Origin: Notospermus geniculatus
Taxonomy: Eukaryota; Nemertea; Pilidiophora; Heteronemertea; Lineidae
NCBI GenBank assembly: GCA_002633025.1
Contig: NMRB01001028.1
Location: forward strand, 52,423 to 116,422
DNA length: 64,000 nucleotides
Direction of reading: 5' to 3'
The position numbers were made by a program, and so were the translations under genes. The notes beneath the pieces are model-generated. The model was not told the DNA's origin and did not search any database. It saw only the letters and a list, made by a program, of their open reading frames with translations. Below, piece after piece: positions 10,976 through 21,198 of the stretch; position 1 is the first letter of the stretch, and each line of letters begins with the position of its first letter.

Positions 10976-11299
10976 ATGGCGCAGTGCCGTTATCCCAATG
11001 AAACAGGTGTCGATATGCTGCCGTGCGAGTTCAACTATCCAAAAGGCGTCGACGTTTTCCAATACAAGGGGACTTATCTGAAGGTACACATAACAGCATT
11101 CCACGAAAACTTATACACTTCTGGCATTTATGTACAATCCATATTGTTCTGTTCAAGTTTGTGCTTGTTTTATAGGTCATCAGCATTTATGTATGACCTT
11201 GAAACTAGTATGTGTTTCCTGCAGCGAGAGTATTCTTCAATGGAATTATGTAAACAAAGTGTTCCAATGAAATTAAGCAGACGGTTGATGGCCCGGAAG
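10976..11299 (+). CDS. Two 5' exons of an unrecognised gene
   Basis: The ATG at 10976 sits in CCAAGATGGCG, resembling the TISU initiator/start element of short-leader housekeeping genes, with an in-frame stop just upstream. Exon 1 (10976-11083) codes for 36 residues ending GTYLK at a donor AAG/GTACAC. Exon 2 (11225-11299) follows a good acceptor TTTCCTGCAG, is exactly 75 bases, and ends CGGAAG/GTAAGA. Both junctions are in phase 0, giving a 61-residue N-terminus that ends in a basic stretch (SRRLMARK). I do not recognise the family. Later exons were not found; the intron appears to hold the transposon at 11345. The frameshifted exon at 14300 lies downstream on the same strand, but joining it directly does not fit the phase. 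Confidence 0.45.
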
Positions 11300-11344
11300 G
11301 TAAGAAATGAGTTGTCGTGTACGACGGACATGTATTTACATGTA

Positions 11345-11878
11345 CAGTGAAACCCCTCATGTGGACCATCCCTATATGTGGACCACCCCTCTATGTGGAT
11401 CTATTTTTGTCGGTCCCAAATAAATCCTTCACATTTTCCTTTAGCTAAGTGGACCACCCCTCTACCTCGACCTGGACCACCAAAAGTAGGGTCCCAAAGT
11501 GCATGGTGACCCCTCTATGTGGACCAGAAGATGCAAAATCCTGGTATTCGCGTGGTCCATGGTTACACCAAACACATGCAAAAGCTAGATTTCACACCTT
11601 AGCCTGGTGTCATGTGGCTTTTTGTTGGTCCCATGTATGAACAAACAATTAACACCTTAGGTGTAAGCTAAAACTCAGTCAAGCTAATCAACATTGAATG
11701 ACTCACTCATATCAAATGGGTAATTAAAATTAAATAAACTAGAGTCTTGTAAAGTTCTTACATTGCCAGTAGGACTCCAATATTTCGAAAATGCCTACCC
11801 CTTTTATGTGGACACCCCTGTAGATGTGGACCAACCTGACCCGGTCCCATGCGTGGTCCACTTAGAGGGGTTTCACTG
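11345..11878. mobile_element. TA-flanked TIR element (pogo/Tigger-like)
   Basis: CAGTGAAACCCCTC opens and GAGGGGTTTCACTG closes a 534-bp element, with TA dinucleotides on both sides. The ends and TA duplication resemble pogo/Tigger members of the Tc1/mariner superfamily. Phrases such as ATGTGGACCACCCC repeat inside near both ends. There is no transposase frame, so it is non-autonomous. Confidence 0.85.
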
Positions 11879-11944
11879 TACATGTAGAGTCATGGACATT
11901 AGTTTATCTACACCTGAAACTTTGAATATTTTAAATACTACTGG

Positions 11945-12692
11945 GCCAATTTTACATGAAAATATATCTTGTTGGTCATATTTCTGCATCAAAAGTTTGG
12001 AAATTTGAGAATATTGTAATTTTGTAATAGCTCATCAGAAAAAAATACTAAAAATCAAACTTTTTATTTCGTAATATTTTGTGATTTTTGTTGCAGTTGT
12101 GATAGAATGGAACTTTCTAAGGATTTGGGCTTTGTTTCATCAAGATATGTTGAGTGGTTGCTGAGATATTTGAGATTACCAAAATTTTGATAATTTGAGA
12201 TTTTCTTGTTTTGTATCAAATTTTGATGCCTAAGAACCTCAGAATATAGATTTACAAAATTTTGCCTTAACTGGGCATAAATATTGCGTATTTTTCAAAG
12301 TATCAAAATGTTGATATTTTGAAAGACATGCTAAACTTCTGACCAAGTTCAGCTAAAACTTCATACTTCAATCTTGGTTTTTAGGTGAGCTCTGTCTACT
12401 GAAGATTTTGCGAACAATTTAAAATTCTCAAAGTATCCAAATTTTCATAATCTCAAACATCTAAGCAACCACTCAACAGATTATGATGAAACAAACTCCA
12501 TAATCCTTAGAAAGTTCCACTCTATCGAAACTGCAACACAAGTCACAAAAAATTACATACCGGTAATAAAAATGTTGATTTTTAGGATTTTTTTCCGATG
12601 AGCTACATGTATTACATAAAATTACGATATTTCCAAATCTCCCAAATTTAGATGCAGAAATATGACCAACAAGATGTACTTCCATAAGGAAC
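11945..12692. mobile_element. AT-rich long inverted repeat
   Basis: Left arm about 11945-12215, right arm about 12420-12692. Shared phrases (one strand or the other) include ATCTTGTTGGTCATATTTCTG, compared over its first 20 bases, GGAACTTTCTAAGGAT and TGAGTGGTTGC. The arms have diverged by point changes. It is non-coding and the ends were not fixed. Confidence 0.75.
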
Positions 12693-12694
12693 AA

Positions 12695-12816
12695 ACCGCG
12701 ACAGTGGGTTCAGGCCTAATCCTCTGTTATTTTCTCAGCCCGCTGCCTTTTAACAAAGCATCTTCTGTTGGTGCGTTTTGCCGCTGCGTGAAAACGCGTC
12801 AGTGGGTTCGGGCCTT
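12695..12816. mobile_element. MITE family E, second copy
   Basis: CAGTGGGTTCAGGCC and CGCTGCCTTTTAACAAAGC, then GTCAGTGGGTTCGGGCC at the right end, match the family E element at 2640-2876. The copy is shorter. Confidence 0.7.
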
Positions 12817-12841
12817 TAATTCGGGATTATTTTTTTAAAGC

Positions 12842-13019
12842 CGGTGTAACGTTTTTCAGTGTTCCCCATCTGTGAGTGTTCCCCTGCTATTGTCTGACGG
12901 AATAAGCCGCGACTCGACAATGGAGGACACAGAGAGAAACGTGTCAATCTATCTGCCAGTGTTTCCAGAACAATAGGGGGAACACTGACACACGGAGACA
13001 CTGAAAAACTTTACACCTG
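12842..13019. mobile_element. Foldback MITE, about 178 bp
   Basis: GGTGTAACGTTTTTCAGTGT pairs with ACTGAAAAACTTTACACC, with GTTCCCC/GGGGGAAC pairing further in. It is non-coding. Confidence 0.7.
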
Positions 13020-13236
13020 CTTTAGACCTATGTTTCTTACATTATTCATTATGTAATAATTCAATGGAGCACTGACGGCCGCAACTTGCCGGACATGTGA
13101 CCAATTTTATCGCTATGATGACAGTTTTACTCCTAACTTCCAACGATAGCCCGATCAAGCTATCACTCCATTAAAGCGTGGATCATCACTGGCGCGCAGA
13201 TTTTGTCCGTTTCTTGTCCGTAAAAATCGATCAAAT

Positions 13237-13355
13237 GGGGCCGTATTCTAGAAGCTTCCTTAAGTCTAAGGTCTACCTTTAGCTATTGTTTGCAGGGTAG
13301 AATACAAAAGATTAAAGTGGACCTGAAAATTAAGGAGGCGTCTAGAATATGGGCC
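13237..13355. mobile_element. Palindromic MITE family F, copy 1
   Basis: GGGGCCGTATTCTAGAAGC opens and TCTAGAATATGGGCC closes it. ATTGTTTGCAGG at the centre replaces the ATTGTTCTCGATGG of the two copies nearby. The arms are more diverged than in copies 2 and 3. Confidence 0.7.
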
Positions 13356-13507
13356 GTGGATTTTTGCGTTGTGATATCCGGAAAACTACGTGTAGGGGGT
13401 AAACGGACTAGGACCGGTGTAAGAGAATCTAATGCCCCCCCCCNATGTGATGTCCCCAAACAATACATGTACGTATTAAGCGGCACCGTTGACTCAAGAG
13501 AGACATA

Positions 13508-13626
13508 GGGCCGTATTTTAGAACGTTCCTTAACATTAAGGTCTGCCTTCAATCTATTGTTCTCGATGGTTTTACAATAGACTTAAGGTCGACCTTAACG
13601 TAAAGGAACGTTCTAAAATACCAGCC
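13508..13626. mobile_element. Palindromic MITE family F, copy 2
   Basis: GGGCCGTATTTTAGAACG opens and CGTTCTAAAATACCAGCC closes it, with a perfect-looking AATCTATTGTT/AACAATAG-type core around GATGGTTTTAC. TA lies on each side (13506-13507 and 13628-13629). It sits inside the LL element. Confidence 0.85.
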
Positions 13627-13629
13627 ATA

Positions 13630-13748
13630 GGCCCGTATTCTAGAACGTTCCTTAACTTTAAGGTCCACCTTAAATCTATTGTTCTCGATGGTTTTACAAT
13701 AGACTTAAGGTCGACCTTAACGTTAAGGAACGTTCTAGAATACGGGCC
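13630..13748. mobile_element. Palindromic MITE family F, copy 3
   Basis: GGCCCGTATTCTAGAACG opens and its exact complement closes the element, again bordered by TA (13628-13629 and 13749-13750). It lies immediately next to copy 2, so a second insertion used the TA beside the first. The arms are nearly perfect, suggesting recent mobility. Confidence 0.85.
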
Positions 13749-13823
13749 TACGACCCTTAACCTTGTGACAAACAATGCTGGAGGACATCAGAAAGACGGG
13801 GGCATAAGATTCTACCACACCTG

Positions 13824-14299
13824 ATCCGTGCGCCAATGAATCAGGTTTTAGGAGGTAGTCCCAGCCGAGCGTCCAAAGACCAGGGCACAAAATGTGGCAG
13901 TAAAGTTGAAAACGAAGTGGCCCATAAGGAGAACCACAGTGGGGGATTTCAAAGTTGGAGTTCGCTCGAGTGTGTTGTACCGAACATGCAACCGCTAAAA
14001 TCGTCAGTGGAATAAAAACATTAACGTACTGTAATAGATCTAGAGTGGTCAACTGCAGGTGTACATGTGGATCTTTGGTTTGTCTCCGCCATCTCTAAAC
14101 CCGCGCGATGCAGATGCGGGAAAATGCTGGCTTGACAATTGATATTTTTAACTGACGTCATTTCTATCTTTTCATTCAACACGAAATACTCTAATAAGGA
14201 ATGTAAGTGACAAGAATACTTCGATACAGTTTCCCGATATTTTTGTTATTATTATGAGAATGTTTTCAAGATTATAGGTCGAAAGTCTTCTATTTTCAG
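13824..14299. other. No gene seen; ends in splice acceptor
   Basis: No domain-bearing frame is visible. The segment ends in a pyrimidine-rich acceptor, CTTCTATTTTCAG, directly before the propeller-like exon. Confidence 0.45.
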
Positions 14300-15155
14300 C
14301 AAGATATCAGAAAAAAGGTTCACTTGTAAGGCTAGAAAATATTCCGCCTTTAAATGGAACCAACGATTATGACATAAGTGAACTACACTATTCTGATACA
14401 ACGAAAAAAATAATCCTGTCGTTTTCGAATCCACGCCGAGTTGTTTTTGTAAGTTACACTTCGAAGATGTCGAAATATGGATTTATCCATTACACTGTTA
14501 GAAAGCTTTTCACGATAGAGGGCGACACTGGAAAGATAGGGGTATTTGGAAATCTGATCACATGCTTTTTTGGCAGCATAATTATTGGAAGATATTTACC
14601 CTCAACGGGACAGTATTAGGTCAGCTGCCACGACTTTCTAACATCCATGGTAATTTTGACAAAATCTGGGTTTATGAAGGTAAAGACATTTACAACGGTC
14701 ACGTAGTGGTAAATTTTGTCCGCAAATATCATAGAAATCGACGGGGACTATGTGTTTATGTACGCGACTATCACACCTTGGCCGGCAGGCTACGCCTTTC
14801 ACGATGTACGAAAAGCAGGAGGATTTATAGAACAACAGAAAGACGTTTGCGAACGCCTTTCTGGCGCGTAACTTCAACAATAAACCCCTCCACAAGGGAT
14901 ATAATAGTTGTAGTAAGGCACATGAATTACAGGGTGACCATGACGCAATCCCTGAAGACGTTTAATTACAACAAGAAAAAGACCTACGCTTTGAGAGTGA
15001 AAAGTGCGAAGCTGGGACGACTTGTTTTCGATGACGTCGGAATGCGGTTGCTTTTTTTGACCAGCCACTTTCAGATTATTTCTGTTCGTCTGTGTCAAGT
15101 TGTTATGGTTCTTCTCCGATTGATACTGGCCGAGTTTTATTGCATCTCAGGTTAA
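14300..15155 (+). pseudogene. Frameshifted propeller-like exon, paralogue of 27300
   Basis: After the acceptor TATTTTCAG one frame reads about 95 residues from 14302 (VRLENIPPLNGTNDYD, then KKIILSFSNPRRVVFVSY) before losing coding character near 14560. A second frame carries on to 15155 with WKIFTLNGTVLGQLPR, HVVVNFVRKY and GLCVYVRDYHTLAGRL. The two frames differ by one base, so a frameshift or assembly error lies near 14560-14590. Order and spacing match the intact exon at 27300-28235 (for example GIDGQLKGQL against LNGTVLGQL). Predicted short beta strands alternate with turns, as in NHL- or WD-type propellers, but I cannot assign a family. The final part (about 14830-15155) is less convincing. 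Confidence 0.5.
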
Positions 15156-15289
15156 AACGGACTTGGATCGTTCCCATTCTCGATAGTCATAGACAGCTGA
15201 TTCTTAAGACCGACAACACCAAAAGTCCTCTTTGGTGCCTAACGCCACAAGGCCCAACTCGAGGCCTACATGCATTGAACCGTCGTGTG

Positions 15290-15690
15290 TCTACTTAAGG
15301 TACCTCTGGAGGTACCTTAAGATGAGGAGTGATTTGAGGGAATTTCCTTACCTTAAGACTGTTTATGCATACCACATTAGAAAAGGGTAATTCTTAGGAC
15401 AAAACTTAAGAGAAATTCTTTGATTTAAAGCACCACGGTATTGCAACTTTCCGTCGACAGCCGGCGCCACCGGCACCATGCTCCAATACTGTAGTTAAGC
15501 AGTTCGCCCCAGTGTTGGCGAATGTATGATTACACTACAATGCACGTAGTAGCATGCGTAGTTTACCAAGTCGTCAATAGAGGTCTCCCTTAACGCGGGT
15601 ATGTGTAACGCAGGATTGGGAAGCAATACTGTGGTCCTTTAAGGGAAATTTTACACTTAAGATGTTTTATGCATACGGCCCCTGGTATTT
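15290..15690. repeat. CTTAAG-rich repeat with TATGCATA ends
   Basis: A 26-base palindrome around TACCTCTGGAGGTA lies at 15295-15320. The 3' end, TTAAGATGTTTTATGCATACGGCCCC compared over CTTAAG and TTTTATGCATACGGCC, resembles the ends of the element at 26471-27153. It is probably a degraded member of that family. Confidence 0.5.
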
Positions 15691-16384
15691 GCATAAGGCG
15701 GTCAAATCCTGGAATCCTCGTTACACAACAAAATAATGAGTGCCAAGATATCGGTTGCCATATTTGGCAAGATCGTTAGAGTGCCATCTTACGGGAACAA
15801 ATTAATCTTGTCACTCGGGAGCTGGCTGCACGAAATGCGGAAAACGAAGCCTAAACAACCCATCTTTGGAACGCTAGATCTCACCTATTTCGGTGAACTG
15901 ACTCATCATACAAGTCTCATATGGTAGGAAAGACTTCAATTTTCGATTAAGACATAGAAACCGTAAGAAAATAGCGTTATTTATTGAAAGAAGGTAGCGA
16001 GATTTGCGGTTTTNGGGCAATCCAATGAGCTAATCATTTTCAACATCAGATGCCTCCATCATGATGTAATCAACATATCAGACTTGATATTTTGTCCGTC
16101 ACACTTTTATCTGATGCCATAACTCGGCTCCTTTAACACCTAGTGCAGTGGAAATAGGTTCTACCCTTAGGTTTTCATACCCTAGGAATCCAATGAACTG
16201 ATTACATTTGACCTGAGATGTTGCGGTCATAGTGATATCGATATCACTAATTTGATATTTTGAGATAACTTGCCATATTGTCAACTGAGCAACGTGAAAC
16301 AAGTCTTAGTTCATGCCTACTTATCCAAGGACTGGACTATGTTAAAATTCTCAGCCTCCAGTGTCCGGGTGATTGAGATATGAG
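15691..16384. other. No supported gene
   Basis: An open frame of 63 codons at 15736-15927 has no recognisable domain or splice sites. A single N is at 16014. Words such as GATATCGATATC and TTGATATTTTGA near 16085-16265 recall the adjacent tandem repeat. Confidence 0.4.
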
Positions 16385-16396
16385 ATTTTGATATAT

Positions 16397-16704
16397 CAAA
16401 CTTGATAATTTGAAATATCTCTACCTGTGTTGGAGATAGAGGCATGATATCACCCATACTTTGGTTATTGAGGATGCCCACTTCGATTATGCAATGACCT
16501 TGATGATCAGAGGTCAAGGTCAAGGTCAAACTTGATAATTTGAAATATCTCTGCCTGTGTTAGAGACAGAGGCATGATATCACCCATACTTAGGTTATTG
16601 AGCATGCCCATTTCGATTATGCAATGACCTTAACGATCAAAGGTCAAGGTCAAACTTGAGAATTTGAAATATCTAAACTTCAAAACTTGAGAATTTGAAA
16701 TATC
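16397..16704. repeat. Tandem repeat, unit about 130 bp
   Basis: Two near-complete units each begin CAAACTTGATAATTTGAAAT and contain GAGGCATGATATCACCCATA and GAGGTCAAGGTCAAGG or similar. Two shorter starts follow at about 16651 and 16682. It is non-coding. Confidence 0.85.
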
Positions 16705-16862
16705 TGATCTCTATCAGTGCATCCGGATCCCTATCAATGAATCTATCTCTATCAATGTATCTTCATCTCTATCAATGTACCGTTCATGTAGAAGTTCCTA
16801 ATCGGGAACCATACGACATTTACAATGTCATCTTGTTTTTGAAAGAAAAAATTTCGACCAAG

Positions 16863-16930
16863 CTGGGAATCGAACCCGCGCCGTGTTATTTTTGTTCCAC
16901 CGTCTTTCCTATTCGGCCACACCGAACTTG
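16863..16930 (-). repeat. tRNA-like SINE head
   Basis: On the minus strand GGTGTGGCCGAATAGG resembles an A box and GCGGGTTCGATTCCC is a canonical B box. The arms do not make a convincing acceptor stem, so this is read as a tRNA-derived repeat head rather than a functional tRNA. Confidence 0.5.
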
Positions 16931-17027
16931 TTGGTGGGCCTCCCATGTTTTCTCTTATTCGTAGTATTATTACGTAGCCTAAGTCGAAGGCCTACGTCTA
17001 TGACAGACACAAATCATGTCCTTCTCA

Positions 17028-17100
17028 GCTGGCTCTTTGGCCGAGTGAATAGAGTGGTGGATTGCAAACCAGAATGTCGACGGTTCGAATCGCGTCTAAA
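17028..17100 (+). repeat. tRNA-like sequence, degenerate
   Basis: TTTGGCCGAGTGAATAGAGTGG resembles an A-box region (20-base core), the putative anticodon loop reads TTGCAAA, and GACGGTTCGAATCGCG is a B box. Stems are imperfect, so a SINE head or tRNA pseudogene is more likely than a working tRNA gene. Confidence 0.45.
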
Positions 17101-17174
17101 TGACTTCAATTTTTTTCTTTGAGTAGAGGAAGAGGTATCCGGTAGCTCTCTTTCCCGAAGACAAATAAGGTGGC

Positions 17175-17562
17175 GCCCTCCTGGCGCTGCGTTTTCCCAC
17201 TGCGGCAGAAAATGCTTTGTTAAAGGCAGCGGACCGAGAATATAACAGAATTTGTCGGGGCAGTGATGAAACCATGGCGGGAACTAAAGGGCACCGCAGA
17301 CTGGCGATTTTTCGAGCGATTTTCTAGGCGACCACCCTTGCGACCACAGAGGCGACTGAACATATTTTTAGTTTTTTTGGTTTGTTGACTCGTTTGCGAC
17401 AAATGCTTCTTTGGAAGATCAGTGATGTCGTTAATAACATCACTGGTCGACCTCAAAGGTAATTATTGCAGGCGACGTACTAGTCGCATCGGTAGTCGCC
17501 CCTATTTTAGTCGCCAGTGTGCGGAGCCCTTAACGCGTCAGTGGGTTCGGGCCTTTAAGGGT
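17175..17562. mobile_element. Family E MITE split by another element
   Basis: The left part has GCGTTTTCCCACTGCGGCAG and GCAGCGGACCGAGAATA; the right tip CGCGTCAGTGGGTTCGGGCC comes only after 17530. Between them (about 17277-17530) lies a different element with inverted ends AGGGCACCGCAGACTGGCGA and TCGCCAGTGTGCGGAGCCCT and TAA on each side. Confidence 0.7.
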
Positions 17563-17699
17563 AGGGACACACCTGACGCGATTCGCATGCGATAGGGCAA
17601 CGCATGCGTCAAAACCTTTGTTTGGGTGCAGTGCGGCGGAAAATAACAAAGGCGTTGTCGCATGCGTCATCGAATCGCGTTAGGTATGTCCCTACCCTA
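17558..17699. mobile_element. Foldback MITE with AGGGTAGGGACA ends
   Basis: AGGGTAGGGACACACCTGACGC pairs (20-base core) with the right end TATGTCCCTACCCT. GCATGCG and GCAACGCATGCGTC pair further in. Confidence 0.8.
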
Positions 17700-17702
17700 A
17701 TA

Positions 17703-17829
17703 TGTGCGGCAAATCTCGATAACGGTAGGGGTGTTTTTAAAGTTGACTGACCCAACGCTGTCGACTCCTCATTTATCCGGTTCAGTCGACTTTAAAAAAC
17801 ACCCCTCCCGCATCGAGATTTGCCGCACA
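17703..17829. mobile_element. MITE with AGGGGTGTTTTTAAAG arms, copy 1
   Basis: TGTGCGGCAAATCTCGAT pairs with ATCGAGATTTGCCGCACA, and AGGGGTGTTTTTAAAGTTGA with its complement. A second copy lies at 31071-31212. Confidence 0.85.
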
Positions 17830-18508
17830 ATCCATATGCGCACAGCTACGCCGTGCGCCGTATGCCAAACAAATGCTGCATGTTTACACCTCCTGAGAGC
17901 TCCGTAGACAGCTTTAACATAAAGAAGCCGGGTGGCGACAGGGGTTCGCTATGTCGAATAATGGTTGGGGAGAAGGCAGGAATGTGGAGGAAGTGATGAC
18001 TGTATGACTGGATAGGCCCAATACATGTTTTACATGCATTCCCATGCGAAATGAAGATCATTAAAATACACGAGAAAAATCCAGAAGGTAAAAGAAGAAA
18101 CAAAAAAAAAATAATTAGTCAAGGCAAAGAAAATTTACACGCTCCGGGTATCGAGCCGGAGACCTTCTGTTTTATGGGCAGGCGACTTTGCCACTCGGCC
18201 ATGGCGACAATGCACTCTGCGTGGCGCTGATATGCATGTATGTATTGTTTGGATAATGTCAGGCGGCGCTGGAAATTGCCTGTGTTCAAATTTCGGCAAA
18301 AGATGCGCCCCAACCTCCCCAACGTCAATGTAGATAATGTATCAAAAGAAGAAACACTTTACACAGTTTACAAAGGTTTTAAACACCATTTTATCAACCG
18401 CCCAGACCCCCGTCTGACCTCCCCAAGAAAATGTCTAAAAATAGATTTAGAAATCGCCGAAATTTGTACCTTTCCTGACGTTTGTTCGTTTGCCCAACCA
18501 ATCAGGAG
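17830..18508. other. No gene; one tRNA-like B box
   Basis: On the minus strand at about 18131-18207, CATGGCCGAGTGGCAAAG (A-box-like) and CTCCGGCTCGATACCCGGAG (B-box-like) suggest a tRNA-derived SINE head or pseudo-tRNA. No other feature is supported. Confidence 0.45.
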
Positions 18509-18609
18509 CCATGTTCCCGAAGCCATCGTTAGGTTAACGATGTCGTTAAAACTGGGAAAATGCACAGCGTAACGACATCGTTAACTTAACGACGGCTTCG
18601 GGAACATGG
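18509..18609. mobile_element. Foldback MITE, 101 bp
   Basis: CCATGTTCCCGAAGCCATCG pairs with CGGCTTCGGGAACATGG, and TTAACGATGTCGTTA with its complement TAACGACATCGTTAA. It is nearly palindromic. Confidence 0.85.
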
Positions 18610-19741
18610 GTCCAGGTCGACAGCTGATGGTAGACTATCACCAGACGCAATATGACGTTCAAACACCACAAAATAAGGCCGTAAACGTCAAGTAAAGCTT
18701 GATTACGTCATACAAATACCTTGGAAAACTGGTGTGAAAATAGGGGTCCATATGGCCGCAGCTAGCGCTCCAAGCGGCTCCATAGCGAACCAATTATGCG
18801 TGGTTCATGGAATCCCTGGGAATTCCTCTTAGGCCTACATAGATTTGCTAATGCAGAGTAGAGGCCAACAATTTCAAACAACAAGATCAATAGATTAGGC
18901 CTACTAGGTTGAATTCCCAATCTTCTTTAGGAAGCAGAGAACAATAGCAAAAAACATCGCTTAATAGTAGCTGTACAAATAATGAGAAGTTTGTAAAATC
19001 AATACAGATTTTATCATAAAAGCCAGGCAAGTGCTAAACAGATGAAACAGTCTGATGTCTCTCACGGTGTGCCGCAACGAAGGATGGAGAAATCATTTCG
19101 GATTTTCCTGGTGGTGTCCAAACTAGTTCCTACCGAGCATGCGCTGCCTACTTTTGGACTGGCCGCTTATGCCGCTAGCACCAGCTGCCTCATCGCTTTC
19201 CAGCTGGCTGGAATATAGTGCGCGTACATTTGACACAGCAAATCTCGAATAAAAGTCAATAAAATCGAATCATATGAAAACAATATATATTTATCAAACG
19301 TGGAAATGTAAGATTTGAGACGAATAAATGCTGTAAATGATCAGATTAAGTAGCTTGTTCGCGGAACTTTACAGGCATGGGATGTGATAAGGCTCTCACT
19401 TTCTCTCACTTTTAACCAATCAGAGGGCGTCCTTTGTTCACGTGCTTCTGTTGACCAATCAGATAATTAGGTCGACGAAAAAACGTTTCGTGTACGTGCC
19501 CATGAAATTCTTCAATTCCATTTGGCATGATTGGAACTACGATCCTCCGCCGGGATAGTAGGGACCTGGTGGCAGTGTCACTAGGTCGGAAGAATGGAGA
19601 CAGGTGGCGCTGTGAGGAGTTTGGGTGGTGTGAACTGTCATACCTACAACCATCTCACAAATTAGAATTTCAGGAAGCAGATCCAAGAAACGAAGAACAA
19701 GGATGGTTTTCATCGGAAAGTTTGTGAATGAAAAAGATACT
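18610..19741. other. No gene seen
   Basis: Mixed sequence with two TAGGCCTA octamers (about 18831 and 18897) and short frames only. No splice-bounded exon or repeat structure was resolved. Confidence 0.45.
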
Positions 19742-19850
19742 GGGCCGTATTCAAAAAGGGTGTTTAAGACTTATAGACGCGTGTAACTTCGGCAAATGCA
19801 TGATGGAAGTATATGCATTCAGTGAAGTTACACGCGTCTAAGTCTTAATT
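19742..19850. mobile_element. Foldback MITE with GGGCCGTATTCAAAAA tip
   Basis: AAGACTTATAGACGCGTGTAACTTC pairs over its 20-base core with GAAGTTACACGCGTCTAAGTCTT. The left tip GGGCCGTATTC resembles family F; the right outer tip is lost. Confidence 0.7.
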
Positions 19851-20594
19851 GTGCGATGATCATGATGATCACACGGGACACTGTTTTTTCTTCCAAATAC
19901 ATAGGTGTCTGTTTCAAATGTTCTTGATCTAGGCCCTACAGTCAGACGATTAGGCGATTTGCATAAATAAAGACCAGCACATGCAGCAATCTTTGTTTAA
20001 TTTTGATGTGCAGTAGGCCTACATGTACTATCAGTTGTAAACCTTTTTTCATACTGCCGGTATGCTTCCCATACCAGCAGTGCTGAAATATTAACAATGG
20101 AGACACGTGGAATGCCAGTGTCACTTGGGGTCTTTCCAGTGTGCTAATTTAGATATTTGTAACAACTCTACATGTAGTACACTGGAATGGCACCAATTCA
20201 ATACCAAAATGACACCAAATCAGTACCACAATGACACTGACATGGGCTTTATGGTTTATGGAATAGCACTGAACATGCTGGAATGACACCAACTGGCACA
20301 TTGCACCAAAACAGAAAAATGACACTGGAAAGACGACGGCATAGGGTGAGGGCATTATGCCTGTAATACAGTGCTTATTAGTACCAAACCTCCTGGATTC
20401 TGGTGAGTAGTAGGCCTACATTCTCCACTGATGATGCTACAAGGTTGTACTAGGAGTACATCGCTGTTTTCAGGAGTCACATGAACATAGGAAAATAGTT
20501 TGCGGTTCAGTCGACGTGATTTCAAATAGTGGCGTAAAATGCCAAAGTTGGTCACATCAATCACATGCTCCGTTTTTATAACATTTTGCTAGCC

Positions 20595-20730
20595 AGGGAC
20601 CTTATTCACGAAGCTCTCGTAACTTACGGGAGTGCGCAACCTATTGTCATTTTGCGGACAACCTATTGTTCACTATCAGCCTGACAAAGGATTTGCGTAC
20701 ATTTAAAGTTACGGGGCTTTGTGATAATGC
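20595..20730. mobile_element. MITE family I, copy 1
   Basis: AGGGACCTTATTCACGAAGC opens it; GTAACTTACGGGAGTGCGCA and the central CTATTGTTCACTATCAGCCT match the copy at 36761-36901. The right end is decayed. Confidence 0.8.
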
Positions 20731-20764
20731 GCATACCCCATACTGGTACAGGTGTATGTAATAG

Positions 20765-21050
20765 GGTTTTTTCACACTCGGCGCTGCTCTATTCATAGCG
20801 TATGCTGATCCTTTGTGTTGGAAGACTTTGACAATAGGGAATGCTCACAGTGAAAAAAGCCTATTGTGTGAAAATCCCCCGTATGACAATGCCCGCTTTA
20901 TTGTTCGGCGGGCACTCAAATACAGAAAGACATGTTTATCAGTGCCTCCCTCATTGTCACGTTGCCTCTTATACCGTCAATCTTTTGTTTGGGGGCATTG
21001 GCAAACGGGGGGCAGTAAAAAACACCGGTACCCATTAAATTCATGCATGG
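20765..21050. repeat. Inverted-repeat segment
   Basis: GACAATGCCCGC-type and GGGGGCATTGGCAAAC phrases pair in inverted orientation. Similar words (TTGCCAATGCC, GGGAACTTGGCATT) occur near 37590-37640. It is probably a diverged foldback element; the ends are uncertain. Confidence 0.45.
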
Positions 21051-21198
21051 GCTATGGTTCTTTTGCTGGTAAACTACATAGCCTATCACAGCCAAACTTT
21101 CATCCCCTTCAAGACCAGCAAACTGTGGTTGCCACGAGGCTTGCTCTCTCTGTAGTCGTTGTATCCCAAAAGATGGCAGCACGATCGGCATTCTTCAG

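Larger units (their letters stand above)
13413..13823. mobile_element. TIR element family LL, interrupted by two MITEs
   Basis: The left part starts CCGGTGTAAGAGAATCTAATG and reaches GACTCAAGAGAGAC (20-base core compared); the right part resumes CGACCCTTAACCTTGTGACA and ends ATTCTACCACACCTG. An uninterrupted copy lies at 37236-37401. Between the halves sit two family F elements (13508-13748). A run of C with a single N is at 13434-13444. Confidence 0.85.

Noticed and set aside
15736-15927. 63-codon protein gene
   Set aside because: No splice sites, domain or conserved repeat counterpart support it.
17028-17100. Functional tRNA gene
   Set aside because: A and B boxes are present but the acceptor and anticodon stems do not pair well.
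18240-18572. 110-codon frame
   Set aside because: Its 3' part is the palindromic MITE at 18509-18609, and the rest has no domain.
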